Positions 1 through 11,548 of a stretch of 64,000 nt of DNA are shown here, one piece after another. The DNA comes from Dipteronia dyeriana (Eukaryota > Streptophyta > Magnoliopsida > Sapindales > Sapindaceae): contig CM065298.1 in assembly GCA_032871835.1 (NCBI GenBank), positions 99,013,891-99,077,890 of the forward strand. The letters run 5' to 3'. Each line of letters opens with the position of its first letter. The stretch's first letter is position 1. Both the position numbers and the translations under genes were made by a program. The notes beneath the pieces were generated by a model. It had not been told where the DNA came from. It was given only the letters and a program-made list of their open reading frames with translations, and did not search any database.

Positions 1-893
1 TACATCATTGATGGCTATCATGCTGAAAAAGTTAAGAACCTTGATAGGCTTAACAGGATGGAGGTTACCGATCAAGTGGCTTAGGGAATTGCGCCCCACG
101 AACATGATTTGGTAGAGCATGTCTACGAGTTTGATCCTAACACAACAACAGACCCCGTTGGGTAGGCTCAGGGGAGTAAACATGATGCCCCTTCAAAAGA
201 TAGCAAGAGAGGATCCTCTAGAAGAGATATGCTCTGGAACAGTCCCCCTAAGAGAGATCCAACAGGGAGAGATCCACCCGAGAAATGACCAGTAGAAAGG
301 TGGTCAAAACTGTAGAGGGGTCCTCTGCCCTAGAGGCTACTATTAAACAAAAAAAGGCCCCACATGTCACAGATCCAGAGGTTCCTCATGCTAGGGTTAA
401 TCCTGTCATCCTTGAAAAAGATGATGACGATTAGGAGACCTTGAACGATCTAATCCTACGGGAGCAACGATTAAAGAAAAGGGATGATCATATATATGTT
501 ACATATACCTCCCTTTCTTTTGCCCCGACTAGGTCAGCTGGTTCAGTCTAGACCGAGATTAATGGAGAGGTTGCACTTCAACAGACAATACTTTCTCCCC
601 AATCTAAGCCATCTCAGGCTAAGGCTGACCGCCTTGTTAGTTAGATTTTAGCTGACCCACCTGTGCAACGGCCTGGTAAGTCTCCGATGTAGTTTTCTGT
701 TAAATGTCAGATAGTATTCACCGAATCTAACTCTGTTAAGGGTCTAATCTGACAGAGCTCTCCGCTGAAGACATTGTTCTCAAATGTGATGAAGAGTATG
801 TTGATAAGGTGTCTTTGCGGTTAGAAAGACCATTGGTCTCATTGCGGGAAAAATCGGTTTCGGTGTCCATTGATGTGCCTACCATGCCTCTTA
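1..893 (+). pseudogene. Degenerate antisense ORF of Tat element, piece 1
   Basis: Plus-strand reading gives long protein-like runs broken by single stops, for example PHEHDLVEHVYEFDP and an acidic and lysine-rich stretch near 400-480. I do not recognise a precise family. The style (polar and proline/serine-rich linkers followed later by a coiled coil) resembles the plant proteins grouped as putative gypsy-type transposon, which are encoded antisense downstream of pol in some Tat elements. The reading stops at 893, where a solo LTR begins, and the protein-like character resumes after it. Assignment to the gypsy element on the other strand is inference. Confidence 0.4.
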
Positions 894-2894
894 TGTTGGG
901 GTTTATGCCCTAAAGATGTAATTTGTAAATGGATTTGTGAAATAAATGAAAGAAAAGTTTAATTCATTCTTATTGTGTTGTTTATTTTATAACTTGTACA
1001 TATATTTAACATCCAAGATTGCCGGATGCTTTGTCTATGAATGTCATATACAGATGGATACAGTAAGAGACGTGCAATCTAAAAAGTTCATAGATAGCAA
1101 ATAAAGCTGGGTACTTTATTTGTGGTTAATCTATAGCTACGGTCCATTCCGTAATGTACGGTGATCCTATCCTGGATCAATCATATGGAGATATGAGAAT
1201 GGAGGCACCTTGTATGATGTGATCATATAGGATTGGGCCATGATCCATATGAATCTCTCACCAAGATCCATTTACCGAAGAGATTCATATATATCAACTA
1301 ATGATGGCTTGTACGGTTGATCTTAATCCTGAGTGTCGTATCGACTCCTTTAGGTTAGATTGTGGTTTTTGATATACCATGGGTGAGGTCGGATGCAACT
1401 CCTGATCAATATACTCCGTATGTTGGGATTGCAATTTGGCTTGTGGCTGGGAAGGTTTATACATAATAGTGGAATCCACTCCTTCTTGTGAGAGGTAGAT
1501 GGTAGTTCCATTAAGGGTTGATTCGGGGCTTGGACAATATGATCACTCTCCTAATTCCGTGAGGAAATAGGATTTATTATGCATTAGAGAATCAATGGTA
1601 CTTAAAGGATATATGTAATTAGAGGGGTGACCCATCTTTAATTATGAACTATTGTTGAGGATCAAACCATATGTAATAACTACATCGATGGACACCGAGC
1701 TGTATCGGTCTGTGTAAAAGTGTTTACAGTTGAGAGAGTGCAGCTTCGGGTTTTTAGTGGAATAACACCAGAGTTAATAATCAATGAATATCATTAGGTC
1801 CCCTTGCTAGCTCGATCGATTTAGGTAACAATGGTCACGGTTATTTAATTGGATTGTCCAATTAATTGTGTTACGAAAGCGACACATATTTATTATAGAA
1901 TTAATTGAATAATGAGATTATTTGATTAATAAATACTGGTGATTAAATAAATTAAATACTAAGATTATTTAATTATGTTATTAATCACTTAATGGTGGGT
2001 GTTTGTTGATATTTATTTTTTGAATAATATAAGATAATATGATTATTTTATTTTATTTTATTAAATATTTAATTTTTGAATTTAAATAGTTAAATTCAAA
2101 TTAGATGGTATCTTTTAATAAAAATAAAATAAAGATTTTGTTTTAAATAAAAAGATATCATGAGGTTTTAAAAGAGGAAATATATATATCTGATATATAT
2201 ATATTCTTTGAAAACCGACCAAAACAAGATATCAATTAAAAAAAAGATTTTGTTTTAAATAAAAAGATATCATGAGGTTTTTAGAAGAGGAAATATATAT
2301 CTGATGTATATATTCTTTGAAAACCGACCAAAACAAGATTTCAATTATACTTTTAAGTAACAAAATATATAAGATATATATATTTCTTAAAAGGCAACAT
2401 GCACGGTGAACACACAATCATTTAGTTTAAAGCAAATACATGTGCGTGAGATGCACAAGTGAGATTTGTACAAATGTGTGCCTGAAATAACATCAAAAAG
2501 AGAGAAAAGATTTTGTGTGCAAGTGTTGTGCACTGATATCAAAGAAAGAGTTTCTTCAAGTTTTTTCTTTACATTCTCCATTCTAGTTCCTGAGACCGTG
2601 ATGTGCCCACAAGCAGTTACCAGTCCTGGGATATAACGAGGAAGATAGAGTGGCTCAGACATGAGCATATTTTAAGGTGAATGAGACTCCAAATTTTGGT
2701 AAGATTTTCTTCTGCTGATTATATTGATTACAAATTCCTATATATTCATATTTTATTCTTGTAATAATTTTATATGTATTAGTTTCGAAAAAAAATTATG
2801 ATCCTAAGTTCACTGGTTCCAGATCGATTATGATCCGTGTTAACAAATTTTAAAACCTACTTCTATTGTGTTACCAGTGAACAGGGTTCCAACA
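894..2894 (+). mobile_element. Solo LTR, probably copia type, 2.0 kb
   Basis: The segment starts TGTTGGGGTTTATGCCC and ends GGTTCCAACA, so it has the inverted TGTTGG...CCAACA termini of an LTR. The flanking five bases are TCTTA (889-893) and TCTTC (2,895-2,899), a target duplication with one mismatch. No internal coding region is attached, so it is a solo LTR left by recombination between two LTRs. The same family is present in reverse orientation at 62,064 to the window end, where long stretches match (for example around CTCTCTCAACTG and AACTACCATCTAC). The interior is AT-rich and carries a local tandem duplication near 2,120-2,345. Confidence 0.8.
2118..2345. repeat. Tandem duplication of about 115 bp in the solo LTR
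   Basis: The segment AAAGATTTTGTTTTAAATAA through to ACCGACCAAAACAAGAT occurs twice back to back, at about 2,130-2,228 and 2,244-2,340. Copies differ by a few substitutions and by the length of the TATATA stretch. The related LTR at the right end of the window shows no clear second copy, so the duplication is probably specific to this insertion. Confidence 0.75.
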
Positions 2895-3566
2895 TCTTCA
2901 CCTTGATGGGGTCGGTGAAGTTCAAGTTGTTGAAGTGTAAAAAGTTATGGTCCCTTTGAATGACCTTCATGTTGGAGATTGTGGTGGAATTTCAAGAGCA
3001 TAAGTTGATGCAGACTCGACCCCTCCAGTAGTACCCCAGACCATCTTTACACCTGGTCATGAAGGATATACCCCATCGGTTCTGGTGTCAGTCTCTACAT
3101 CCGAGCCTCATCCACCACTCAGTTCAAGCAGTTCTTCAGTCCACCCTCTTGCCATGCTTCATTCCATTTCAGCTGGTGAGGGGTAAATCAGTGATTGGTA
3201 CTAGAGGCAGGCCAGAATTGCCAGCAACTCTGAGCGGATTCGTATGATCTTCAAAAATGGTGTTTTCATAAGTTTTCTACAGTTTCTACATTTGTCTGAG
3301 CTCACCATTACTCTTGACCTTTTAGTTTTTTGATAGGTGGTGGAAGATTTGACTCGAGCCTAGATTGCTCACAAGAGACAGACTGAGGAGATATCTCGGT
3401 TAACAAAGGAGCTTGTTGAGAAAAATGAAGCGCTCAAATCTTCCTCGGTCAGCTAGTCCAAAATTAGGCAATCACACGAAGTAAAGCTAAAGAAACGTGA
3501 TGCAATTGAGATTGCCTTAAGAAGGACAATGACATTGTTCAAAGTAGAGCATCCGCAGCTAGTGTG
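2895..3566 (+). pseudogene. Degenerate antisense ORF of Tat element, piece 2
   Basis: Protein-like reading resumes after the solo LTR. A proline/serine-rich stretch lies at about 3,040-3,180, followed by a possible intron: pyrimidine-rich sequence ending TTTTTTGATAG before GTGGTGGAAGATTTG at about 3,337. A charged heptad-like segment then follows (SRLTKELVEKNEALKSS, lysine- and glutamate-rich, about 3,395-3,560), suggesting a coiled coil. Several in-frame stops are present. The reading is cut at 3,567 by a second solo LTR and continues at 5,616. No function is claimed. Confidence 0.4.
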
Positions 3567-5615
3567 TGTAAGGACCTCGATTTTATGATTGACTTATTTC
3601 ATGACAAACCACACCACATTAGGGATGATTGTGTGATGGGTAGCTTATGTCCTCGTTGGCAAGCAACCAAGCATCTCCATGACTTCAAGAGCAAAAGGTA
3701 TATTCACTTGACTTTGCCTTTTGAAGAGTTTAGGTGCACATACACACTTCATGCATGCTTTGTTTCATCTTGCATTTGTGTTGTCTCTTACTTATATGTG
3801 TTCATCATTTACACATTGCACACACTTTTACATGCATTTGTATCTTATTGCTTATGTGTGCATCCTTACTCACTAGCACACTTGCACTTCATTCTTAGCT
3901 TTGAATATGGTTTCGCATGGTGGTTTTGTGTTGTGTCCACGCTTGCATGATGGTGTGCTTGTTTTAGCACGTTGAGTGACCATTTGAGAAGGTCTCATTC
4001 CTCTCTTGTTTTGGTCTCTGGTCACATGGTTGTTTCCATGAGTTTGGACACTTTTGTTGTTCTCTAATTCTGACCTTTGGTTACTCATTTGACCATAACT
4101 CTTTCTACAGTCATCCAAATCAAGTTTTGTTATTTGGAACAAAAAGTAGAATTCCATACCTTTCCGACGATATAATATACGAAAGGTTTCGAAGTCATTT
4201 GGTCATGCTTTGAACGGCTTGAATTTCAGGTTAGCGTGTTGAGAGCGGATTTCGCTCGAGCCTCGAGCAAAGTCTCAAGCGAAAAGCCTGACATCAAATT
4301 TCGCTTGACAAGTTTTCGCTTGAGCCTCGAGCGAAGTCTCAAGCGAAAAACCTGGTTTGGGCAAAAATGTCTTTTCACGTGCAACTCCTTTTCCCACCAT
4401 ATATATACTTTATCTTCTTCCCTATTTTAACCCAAAACTCAGAATTTTCAGATCCTAGTGAGAGAAAGAGTTCCTTTAGAGAGAGAAAGCTCCATTTGAG
4501 TTTCATTAACTCTCCCAACCCAAAACCCATATCCATCTTGCATCATTCATCATCCATCATCCATCATCATATAAGCATGGGTCTTCAGGGTTTCATGGGT
4601 AGGTAAGTTACAACTACATTAAAGTTCATTTATTGTTGTTTTTACTCCAGATTAGGTATTTATTGATTGATTAAATACCTAGACTCTACTTATTGCATAT
4701 TTATGAGTCTTTATAACATGATTGAGTTTGTATTGTGATAGCTTGCATCATTACGTCATTTATGCCTGAATAGCTAATCCTTGAATGTTCATGTATGCTT
4801 AATTGATGGTTAGGTTGACTTTGTGCATCTAGTCTAGTTTATGAACATTTATGTGTATGCCTCATTAATTGCATTTTGATTGCCCTTGATTATTTGTTGT
4901 GACAACTTATGTTGGTTGGACTTTTATTGACAAATAGGTTCTTAAATTTAATCTATACATCTAATTGAGTCCTTATATATAGGCATGTAGGCATTGTTTG
5001 ATAGCTAGATTGTTTAATTGTATTATAACATCTAGTTAAGCATTTTATGTTTGGTCTTACACATTATTGCATTTGAGCATAATGTCATATATACACTTAG
5101 ACCATATGCTCTTCATAGAGTCAAAGTCTTGTGGCTTCTAGGTGAAGTTGCACAAGCAAGTCAAGTCATGCAACCAAGGGTGGGTTGGTAAACAATTGGT
5201 CAAGTGCCACTATAAAAGGCTTGAGGGGTAGAGTAGGAGGTGCTCACGCCAAGAGTAGTGGATCAAGGGATATCACTAAGGATTGAACCAAGAGTGGTGA
5301 ATGGTAGTGTCCATAGCCTGAGTTTGTCGAGAGTGAGAGTCTGAGTATCACTTGAAGATGTAACCTTTTATTCATATAGTGGATTTCTGTGATCATGTGT
5401 GGCAAGCAGAATAGCCCATGATTGTTCCTATTTGGAGGGTTTCCACGTATATATCAAGTGTTTTTTATATTTCCACACTTTACACTTGATTTTGTTTGTT
5501 TGTTTGTTGGGTGAATCTTTAATAATGACTAATCAAGAAAAATTGATAATTGACTTGATTAAAACCTATTAACCCCTCTATAGATTTATTAGACACATGT
5601 TTTAGAGAATTTTCA
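3567..5615 (+). mobile_element. Solo LTR, Sirevirus-like family, copy 1
   Basis: The segment starts TGTAAGGACCTCG and ends GAGAATTTTCA; flanking five bases are GTGTG (3,562-3,566) and ATGTG (5,616-5,620), four of five identical. Its start resembles the LTR at 56,808 (TGTAAGTTCCTCAG on the minus strand), and its last 60 bases (CCCCTCTATAGATTTATTAG...) match the ends of the LTRs at 51,970-53,563 and 55,360-56,808. It also has the TTTCCACGTATAT motif near 5,445 that those LTRs share. No coding region is attached. Inside it, 4,251-4,346 holds paired inverted motifs of the kind known from Sirevirus LTRs. Confidence 0.75.
4251..4346. repeat. Cluster of inverted motifs TTCGCTYGAG / CTCAAGCGAA
   Basis: TTCGCTCGAG, CTCGAGC, CTCAAGCGAA, TTCGCTTGA, TTCGCTTGAG, CTCGAGCGAA and CTCAAGCGAA follow each other within about 100 bases, each an inverted match of its neighbour. 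They can form several alternative hairpins. Their place in the LTR corresponds to the GC-rich palindrome blocks at 52,320-52,585 and 56,275-56,520 in sister LTRs, whose motifs are unrelated in sequence. Confidence 0.75.
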
Positions 5616-6472
5616 ATGTGAATGTCAGATAACTCACCACGAAAAACGTTGTGTTGGAAGGAAATGTTGCTAAGGTGGAATTACAGAGTGCCGAGCTTGA
5701 ATCATGGGTCATCCTGGCAGAAGCGGTGGCAACCAAACTTAAGGAAGAAGCCTGAGTAACCAGGGACACCCTTACTTCCATTCAACAGTCTATGCTCGAG
5801 TCGCATCAAGCATCTGATGAAGCTCGCCTCCACTACTAGTGATTGGCCAACGATCAGGAGCAGCAATGGGTCAACATGGAAGTGCTTTCCCAAGAGGCCA
5901 AACTAGCCCTCGAGGTTCAGAATATTGACCTTTATAAGAGGTATTCTGCTTTCGAAGCTGTCATGCTGAGGGAGCTCGAACAAGGGTAAGTTACCGCTCG
6001 GATGTTTTTTTACGGTAATGATCGGTCTTCTAGGGAGGCTCATCGAAAATGGGATAGAACAATCCGAAAGCATAAGGCTGGATCCCTGGAGTCTGTAAAA
6101 AATCAAAGGATTAGATGGAGGGCCTATTGCAAATCGATCTGGAAGAATCCCTACATAATGCATCTAGAACTCCCCTCTAAGTCCTCCCTGGTGGCTTTCC
6201 ATGCTGGAGAGAAGAGTGGCACTTTAACGAAGGGAACTGATACTGGAACCTTGTCTGATATGGATTACTTTCCTTTCATGACCGTTGACCCGAAAGATGA
6301 CATTAGCTGGCCAAACTTTGGGGATCTGGCCAAGAACTATGAAGGCGTTGATATCCCTCTGGCGGTTTCGGGCTTGGAGATCCCTCGAGCACATCAGGAG
6401 CTTGACCCTGCAATACCATTGTGTATCTCTTTTGTACATGTATACTTTCACTTTTCTTTTATACACTTATAA
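5616..6472 (+). pseudogene. Degenerate antisense ORF of Tat element, piece 3 (C-terminal)
   Basis: After the solo LTR the reading gives NVVLEGNVAKVELQSAELES and similar helix-forming charged sequence. An uninterrupted 156-codon stretch at 6,002-6,472 follows, with WRAYCKSIWKN, a central DMDYFPFMTVDPKDD motif and a hydrophobic end before TAA. The first part is coiled-coil-like and the second is richer in aromatic residues. Stops remain at about 5,754 and 5,837. Together with the pieces at 1-893 and 2,895-3,566 it forms one ORF interrupted twice by LTRs, convergent with the gypsy gag-integrase at 7.5-10 kb. I do not recognise a catalytic domain. Confidence 0.45.
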
Positions 6473-7490
6473 TGTACTTGTAATACTGTATAATTGATTC
6501 TTTCACGTGAATAATACTATTCTTTCTTCACTATTGTTGTTGTCATTTTATTAAGTTGAGTGATTTAGCAAGAACCAAACAATTTGTTATGAGGACAGAG
6601 TCATTTTATAACTTAAACTATATGCTCATTGTAGCGCTAAGTTGAATAATCTACATTCAGCTGAGCAATCTGTATATTGTTATAGTCATTCGTTAACTTA
6701 AACTATATGCGTTTTGTTGTCCTAAGTCGAATGACTTGACTGTCAAATCTTAGCATGCGATCGGGGTCATTTAAGAACTTAGACTATTTTTTTTATCAGC
6801 ACTGAGTGGCATTGGTTCTAACTTGATTAGTTACTTTATAACCCGACTGTTTCGCTAGTTTAGGCCAATTATCTTTAATTAAATCTTCCTTTTAACACGA
6901 TTGGATCCAGATCTACCCAGTTCGTTGTCTTTTGTCAAGTAATGTTCTTTATGTGGACCATTTTCATGGCATCTAATTTATAGACACTTATCTTTTATTT
7001 GTCAACTAAGTCACTGGGACGCCTCCTAGTAGTCTGTTGCTCAAGGTTTGTTGCAACGAGGGCGTTTTTATATTATACCAACTTTAATGGACACACTCAA
7101 TGTTTTATTGGCAACTGTTTCAAGTTTAAATATTTTATTCCCTCATTCAACTTTTAACATATCCTATCAGGCAAATGTGGCCTAAAGACGCTCTAACAGT
7201 GTTTTTATACACCTAGTTAGTTTCGGTAAGTGTACATTATTTTTGCGACATAAGTTTTTGGCCCTATCACTGGACCCCCCGGGTGTCCTTTTTGCGTTTA
7301 AGCAATCTCGAGTGTCACGAGATTTCCCTTATAAATGAAAGCAAAATTAAGAACACTTGTACTTGACTCCTTGGAATTACTCCATCGATGAGACTTTTAT
7401 TGAATGTTAAAAAGAAATAACAATCAATTATATCATTATAATCATAATGAAAAATAAATTGATTCTAATCAAAGAAGTACATGAAATAAA
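6473..7490. other. Non-coding spacer between convergent ORFs of the Tat element
   Basis: No gene is seen. On the minus strand a purine-rich tract with CCCGGGGGGTCCAG lies near 7,270-7,290 and is followed by TGATAGGGCC. It looks like a polypurine-tract-like site, but no LTR matching 10,050-11,423 follows it, so I do not call a 3' LTR here. Confidence 0.4.
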
Positions 7491-7499
7491 TTTGTATAG

Positions 7500-8722
7500 G
7501 TAGAAAATCTTCAAATATTGTGCACTGTATGGTCGGGGCAACTCTCCGCCCTTTTGGTCGAGTAAGGCAGTATGCCTCATGGTCGGCTAACCTGACCACT
7601 TGATAGGGTCCTTCCCACTTGTCAGTTAGAGATCATGTTGCTTTCTTTTTTGTGTTGGGTGACACCCTCCTAAGAACTAAATCCTAGAGCTAGAATATTC
7701 TTATCTGGATGTGTGAGTTGTAAAACCTGACTGCCTTTTGTTGGTAGACAGTGTTCCTTACCCTCGACAAGTCCCTCTTTTCTTCCAGATCATCTAGGTT
7801 TTGTTCTAACATATCCACATTTGTTTCAATATAGAAAAATTGTACCATCAGGAAATTATGGATCACTTCGACCGAGATTACTGCTTCTATCCCAAATGCT
7901 AGTAAATAAAGAGTTTCACACGTTGAAGTTTTATATGTTGTTCGATAAGCCCACAGTACCTCATGCAGTTTGTCTGCCTAACTTCTTTTCTTAGCTTCAA
8001 GTTTGGTCTTCAGGGTACGCTTAATTATCTTCTTCACTGCTTCTGCTTGGCCATTAATCTAGGGATAATCTGGTGTGGCATAGTAGTTCTTGATGTGGAA
8101 ATCTTGGCACATTTCTTTGAAGTTATTACTATCGAACTGGGTCTCATTGTTAGTGAAAATTGTATCCAGGATTCCAAATCGATAGATGATGTTCTTCCTT
8201 ACAAAGTTGGTTGTGTTTGCTTCTGTTATGTGCACTAGCATTTCTGTTTCTGCCCACTTTGTAAAATAATCTACTGTCATAATGGCATACTTTGCACCTC
8301 CTTTAGTTGTTGTTGGAATCGGGCCAATCAGGTCCAACCCTCACTAGATAAATGGTCAAGGCAATGTTAAATTCTTCAACTGCTTGGGTGAATGTTGAAT
8401 ATCATTGACTATCCTATGGCAAGTGCCACATTGGTATGCGACTACCTGTGTATCCTGGAATGGGGTTGGCCAAAAGAAACCTTGCCTAAGGGTTTTGTAC
8501 GCCAAATCTTTACCCCCAATGTGGTTCCCTCACACCCCTCTGTGGATGCTAGTTAGTATCTGTCCCCATTCTATTGGGCAGACACATCTCTGTAAAGCCT
8601 TAAAAAATCCTCTTATGTAAAGTTCTCCCCCGACCATCGAGTACTTGGCGGCCCTATACCTAAGGCATTTGTTCTTCCTCTGCCATAATGTATCCTCCAA
8701 CATCGTCCACCATACTTGCATA
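7500..8722 (-). pseudogene. Ty3-gypsy integrase, degenerate
   Basis: On the minus strand the order is: a zinc-binding region beginning CLRYRAAKYSMVGGELYIRG with CGTCHRIV (His/Cys part, about 8,430-8,690); the catalytic core with DLIGPIPTTTKGGAKYAIMT, a conserved VDYFTKWAE and a degraded second acidic motif reading TNNETQFDS (8,059-8,337); a region with WAYRTTYKTSTCETLY (about 7,905-7,960); and a C-terminal LTDKWEGPYQVVRLADHEAY segment (7,545-7,610). Stops occur at about 8,343 and elsewhere. The conserved NGQAE motif is intact near 8,040. Wording of the core and tail matches the Tat lineage. Protease, reverse transcriptase and RNase H, which should precede it, are missing. Confidence 0.8.
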
Positions 8723-9988
8723 CGTGGTGGGCCCCTTATGTCTCAGGTTAAGCGATAACTGGGTATACTGTAGACTATTAACAAATGCAGACACCATAGC
8801 GTGGTCATTGGGATCATGTACCTCTGAAACTTTCTACAAGAACCTGGTGAGATAGTCTTTCAACTTCTCATCTTTCCTTTGTCTTAAGGTTGATAAGACG
8901 GAAATGAATTTTCTCCGATGAATATTCCCTATAAACTCTATAGTGAAGGCTTGTAAGAGTTTTTCAAAATTCTTGATGGATCTGCCTGTAAGTCCTCTAA
9001 ACCACATGGACCCTTGGTCTCCCAACATTTGAGGGAACATCTTGCACATGAGAGCGTCATTATAGTCATATTGTATCATTGCGCTCTGGTATCTTCTGAC
9101 ATGCTCTTATGGGTCAGTGTTGGCCTTGAACTACTCTACATGCAGTATCCTGAACCTGTCTGAAAAATTAGACTGCCTTATTGAATTGGTGAACGGACTA
9201 CTAGAGTTACCGAATAACAAGTTTCCCCGACTTTGCCTTCATTTCAGGGCTTCTATTCTTCTTAAAACAACCTTCCATTCTCCTTATGGTTCTCTATGCT
9301 TGTCAAATATCTGACAGATGGTAAGCCCAAATGGGTCCTGGCGGATTCGTCCTGTGATCTGGGCATCGTGAGGGTTGTGCCTAACCGTGGGGGTTGGTTC
9401 TCTACGCCTCTTGGATAGAGTTTCTTCGGAGGTCGAAATTGACAGAGATCTCTTCCTTCGATTATCAGGCCTACCTTCCTACTTATGCTAGATATCCCTC
9501 TTCATATCTTCATGTGTCTCATCGTGAATTGGATTCCCTGTGCTCCCTTGTGCCACGGTCTTCCTAGCGGGCATCTCTCCTTTGTGAGTGTTCTCTTCTT
9601 TCTTGACAACCCACCCTATCTCTCCCAGACTTCTGGGACACACCTAGAGTTGTTGCTACTATCTTAGAACATATCTTGGATCTTGGGCCACCACTGGTGT
9701 GGATAGCCAATTTGGTGAGCTACGATTGGTAGTAGCTATTATGTTGATTCTCTGTTTAGCGGCATCTTCAATGACTTCCCGTAGGAATTTCTAGACTTGA
9801 CAGAATGCGTATAGGGAGATATCAGGGGTGATATCTACAAAAGTTATCACATCTGACCTAATGGAAGTTAGGGTCCTAGATGGTAGGTCTCCTCTGGCAA
9901 CATCAGCGTGTGCTAAACCTGGATTGTTGGCACCGTGTAAGGCATCAGTATTGTGCAGAGATTGGCTTCTGTCTCTGCTGGTGGCCAT
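8723..9988 (-). pseudogene. Ty3-gypsy gag, degenerate
   Basis: The likely start ATG is at 9,988, about 60 bases downstream of the LTR on the minus strand. The N-terminal third is polar and carries stops. The central part has the retrotransposon gag capsid fold signature: DALMCKMFPQMLGDQGSMWF, then LTGRSIKNFEKLLQAF and TLRQRKDEKLKDYLTRF (8,834-9,079). A C-terminal helix with AFVNSLQ and GGYIMAEEEQ (about 8,730-8,800) follows. Within some 40 bases the reading passes into the integrase zinc-binding region, with no zinc knuckle between. Gag would form the particle coat of the element. This copy cannot encode an intact protein. Confidence 0.75.
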
Positions 9989-10037
9989 GGTATTGTCTTG
10001 ACAAGTTTTACCAAGAGTTGATTATCTACGCCTTCCT

Positions 10038-10049
10038 TTCAGCGCCAAT
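10038..10049 (-). promoter_or_regulatory. Primer-binding site of the Tat element
   Basis: Immediately after the LTR end (AACA) the minus strand reads ATTGGCGCTGAA. A TTGGCGC core next to an LTR is a usual tRNA primer-binding site of plant gypsy elements. It fixes the LTR boundary and orientation. Confidence 0.65.
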
Positions 10050-11423
10050 TGTTAACGGTGATTTTTTTATTAGATTTTATTGATCACACGTTGAATAGGT
10101 GGATATGAATTGATAATCAAATTATGAATCGAGAGAAATAAATAAGCAAACAAAACACAAGATTTTACGTGGTAAAACCCCAAGGTGAGGATTAGGATTG
10201 ACCATTTCCCCCCAGGGCCCTAAATCCCTACTCCCCCATTCCTATTTGGGGGGGGGGGGGATGACTTTTATCCCCAAATTAAAATAGGGATGAGGGGACT
10301 CGTCCCCATTCCCCCATTTCTCCCAAATATTATAATATTATATATAATATATTAATTTATTTTTATTTTTATATTTTCAATATTTTTTTATTTCTATTTT
10401 ACTAACTATATATACATCTTTAATATGTAATTTTTACTAATACAAGAAAATGGGGGAATGGGAAAACGGGGAAACGAGGGACCTTCTGGAAATGGAAAAA
10501 CGGGGAAACGAGGGACCTTCTGGAAATGGAAAAACGGGGAAATGGGGATGATGATGGGGATGGAGGGACCTCCCCTAAAAAATACCTTTTCCCCATTTTC
10601 CCCAAATGGGAAAATGGGGTGGGGGGGGGGCATGGGGGAGGGTTTGGAAAATGGGGATGGGGGGGCATGGGGGAGGGTTTGGAAAATGGGGATGGGGATG
10701 AGGGGACCTACATCCATTCCCATTTCCCCATTGGCCATCCCTAGTGGGAAAACGTCAACGGTTGCCGATTACGACGAACTATAATAGAATTGTCACAAAC
10801 TCGATCTCTCTTGAATTCTTGTAAACTATTTTTTGCGCTCACTCTTCATGGGCGTTTTTACATGCATAGAACCCTAATTCTTGATGTACAAGTAGGGAAA
10901 GTTCTCGTATTTTAATGAAACTCTATCTTATTGGAGTCGTATTATTCTACTTTCCTGTTTCGCCTCGATTACATTCCGGTTGTATTAGATATATTGTCTA
11001 ATCTGGACTCTGATATCTATAAGGAAGTTTATTTCCTTATCAACGTGTGCTTCGAGATGCCTTGTTCAAGTCAAACTCTTTTTCTACGCGTTTTAGTCGT
11101 AATTGCATTGAATTAGATGTTTTCAACGTGTCACATAACCGACCATCTTCTAGACCCGACCAAACTTCATTCTCCCTGACCACAGGCGTTGACCCGATCA
11201 TTTGGATAATCTAGACCGGATCATGCTTATCTGGTCAATCTAATTATCTTAACTGGATTATCTCTACCCGATCACTCAGGTAATCTCTACCAGACGTTAT
11301 GAAGCCATCTTTGGTCAACTTAGGTGGGTTTAGTCTTGTTGACTTTTGGTGAAGTGGCACCCCCGACTCCCGTCTATCTAGGCGATCTTGATGACATGTC
11401 ATATTCTCCAAATTATACCAACA
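10050..11423 (-). mobile_element. 5' LTR of the Tat-type gypsy element
   Basis: On the minus strand it begins TGTTGGTATAATTTGGAG and ends CACCGTTAACA, directly followed by the primer-binding site and gag leader. It contains the ACGTGGT motif near 10,170 that recurs in plant LTRs, and repeated GACC/CCGATCA-type motifs at 11,130-11,310. A G-rich insertion (about 10,190-10,742) lies inside. No second LTR copy exists in the window, so its age cannot be estimated here. Confidence 0.7.
10192..10742. mobile_element. Probable hAT-type MITE, G-rich with short tandem repeats
   Basis: The right end reads GGCCATCCCTA, i.e. TAGGGATGGCC inverted, and the left end near 10,192 reads TAGGATTGACC, an imperfect inverted match. 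Between them lie strongly strand-biased G/C blocks, a 31-bp unit (GGAAATGGAAAAACGGGGAA...) repeated at about 10,470-10,550, and a 30-bp unit with GGGGGCATGGGGGAGGGTTT repeated at 10,630-10,690. TAGGG-type termini are typical of hAT MITEs. The 8-bp flanks match only partly, so the exact ends are uncertain. Confidence 0.4.
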
Positions 11424-11548
11424 ACTTAAATATTAATTGATTAGCTTTTAATTTTAATATTTATGATTTTATGTGTAGTATATTAAATATTTATAGGAGA
11501 ATTTTTACTTAATGTTAATATTTATGTCTAATTTTGTAAGAACTAGGA

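Larger units (their letters stand above)
1..11423 (-). mobile_element. Decayed Tat-type Ty3-gypsy retrotransposon (5' part inside window)
   Basis: Read on the minus strand the order is: LTR (11,423 to 10,050, beginning TGTTGG and ending AACA), a primer-binding site ATTGGCGCTGAA directly after it, gag from about 9,988, then integrase ending near 7,500, a non-coding spacer, and on the opposite strand a long degenerate coiled-coil-type ORF (6,472 down to 1). Gypsy order (gag before a C-terminal integrase) together with an antisense extra ORF downstream of pol is characteristic of the Tat/Grande/Ogre group. The 3' LTR is not in the window and should lie left of base 1. Two solo LTRs (894-2,894 and 3,567-5,615) are inserted in it. 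All coding parts carry stops or frameshifts, so it is a non-autonomous relic. Treating the plus-strand ORF as part of this element is inference. Confidence 0.6.

Noticed and set aside
3564..3950. 128-codon frame with hydrophobic runs as a membrane protein
   Set aside because: Lies at the start of a solo LTR (3,567-5,615) and is not conserved in sister LTRs.
6473..7300. A 3' LTR for the gypsy element after the CCCGGGGGGTCC tract
   Set aside because: The sequence after the tract does not match the 5' LTR at 10,050-11,423.
7963..8620. Plus-strand open frames opposite the integrase
   Set aside because: Shadows of the minus-strand gypsy integrase, which carries the recognisable motifs.
10406..10784. 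Proline- or glycine-rich open frames on both strands
   Set aside because: They are readings of a G/C-biased MITE with short tandem repeats, with no protein family features.
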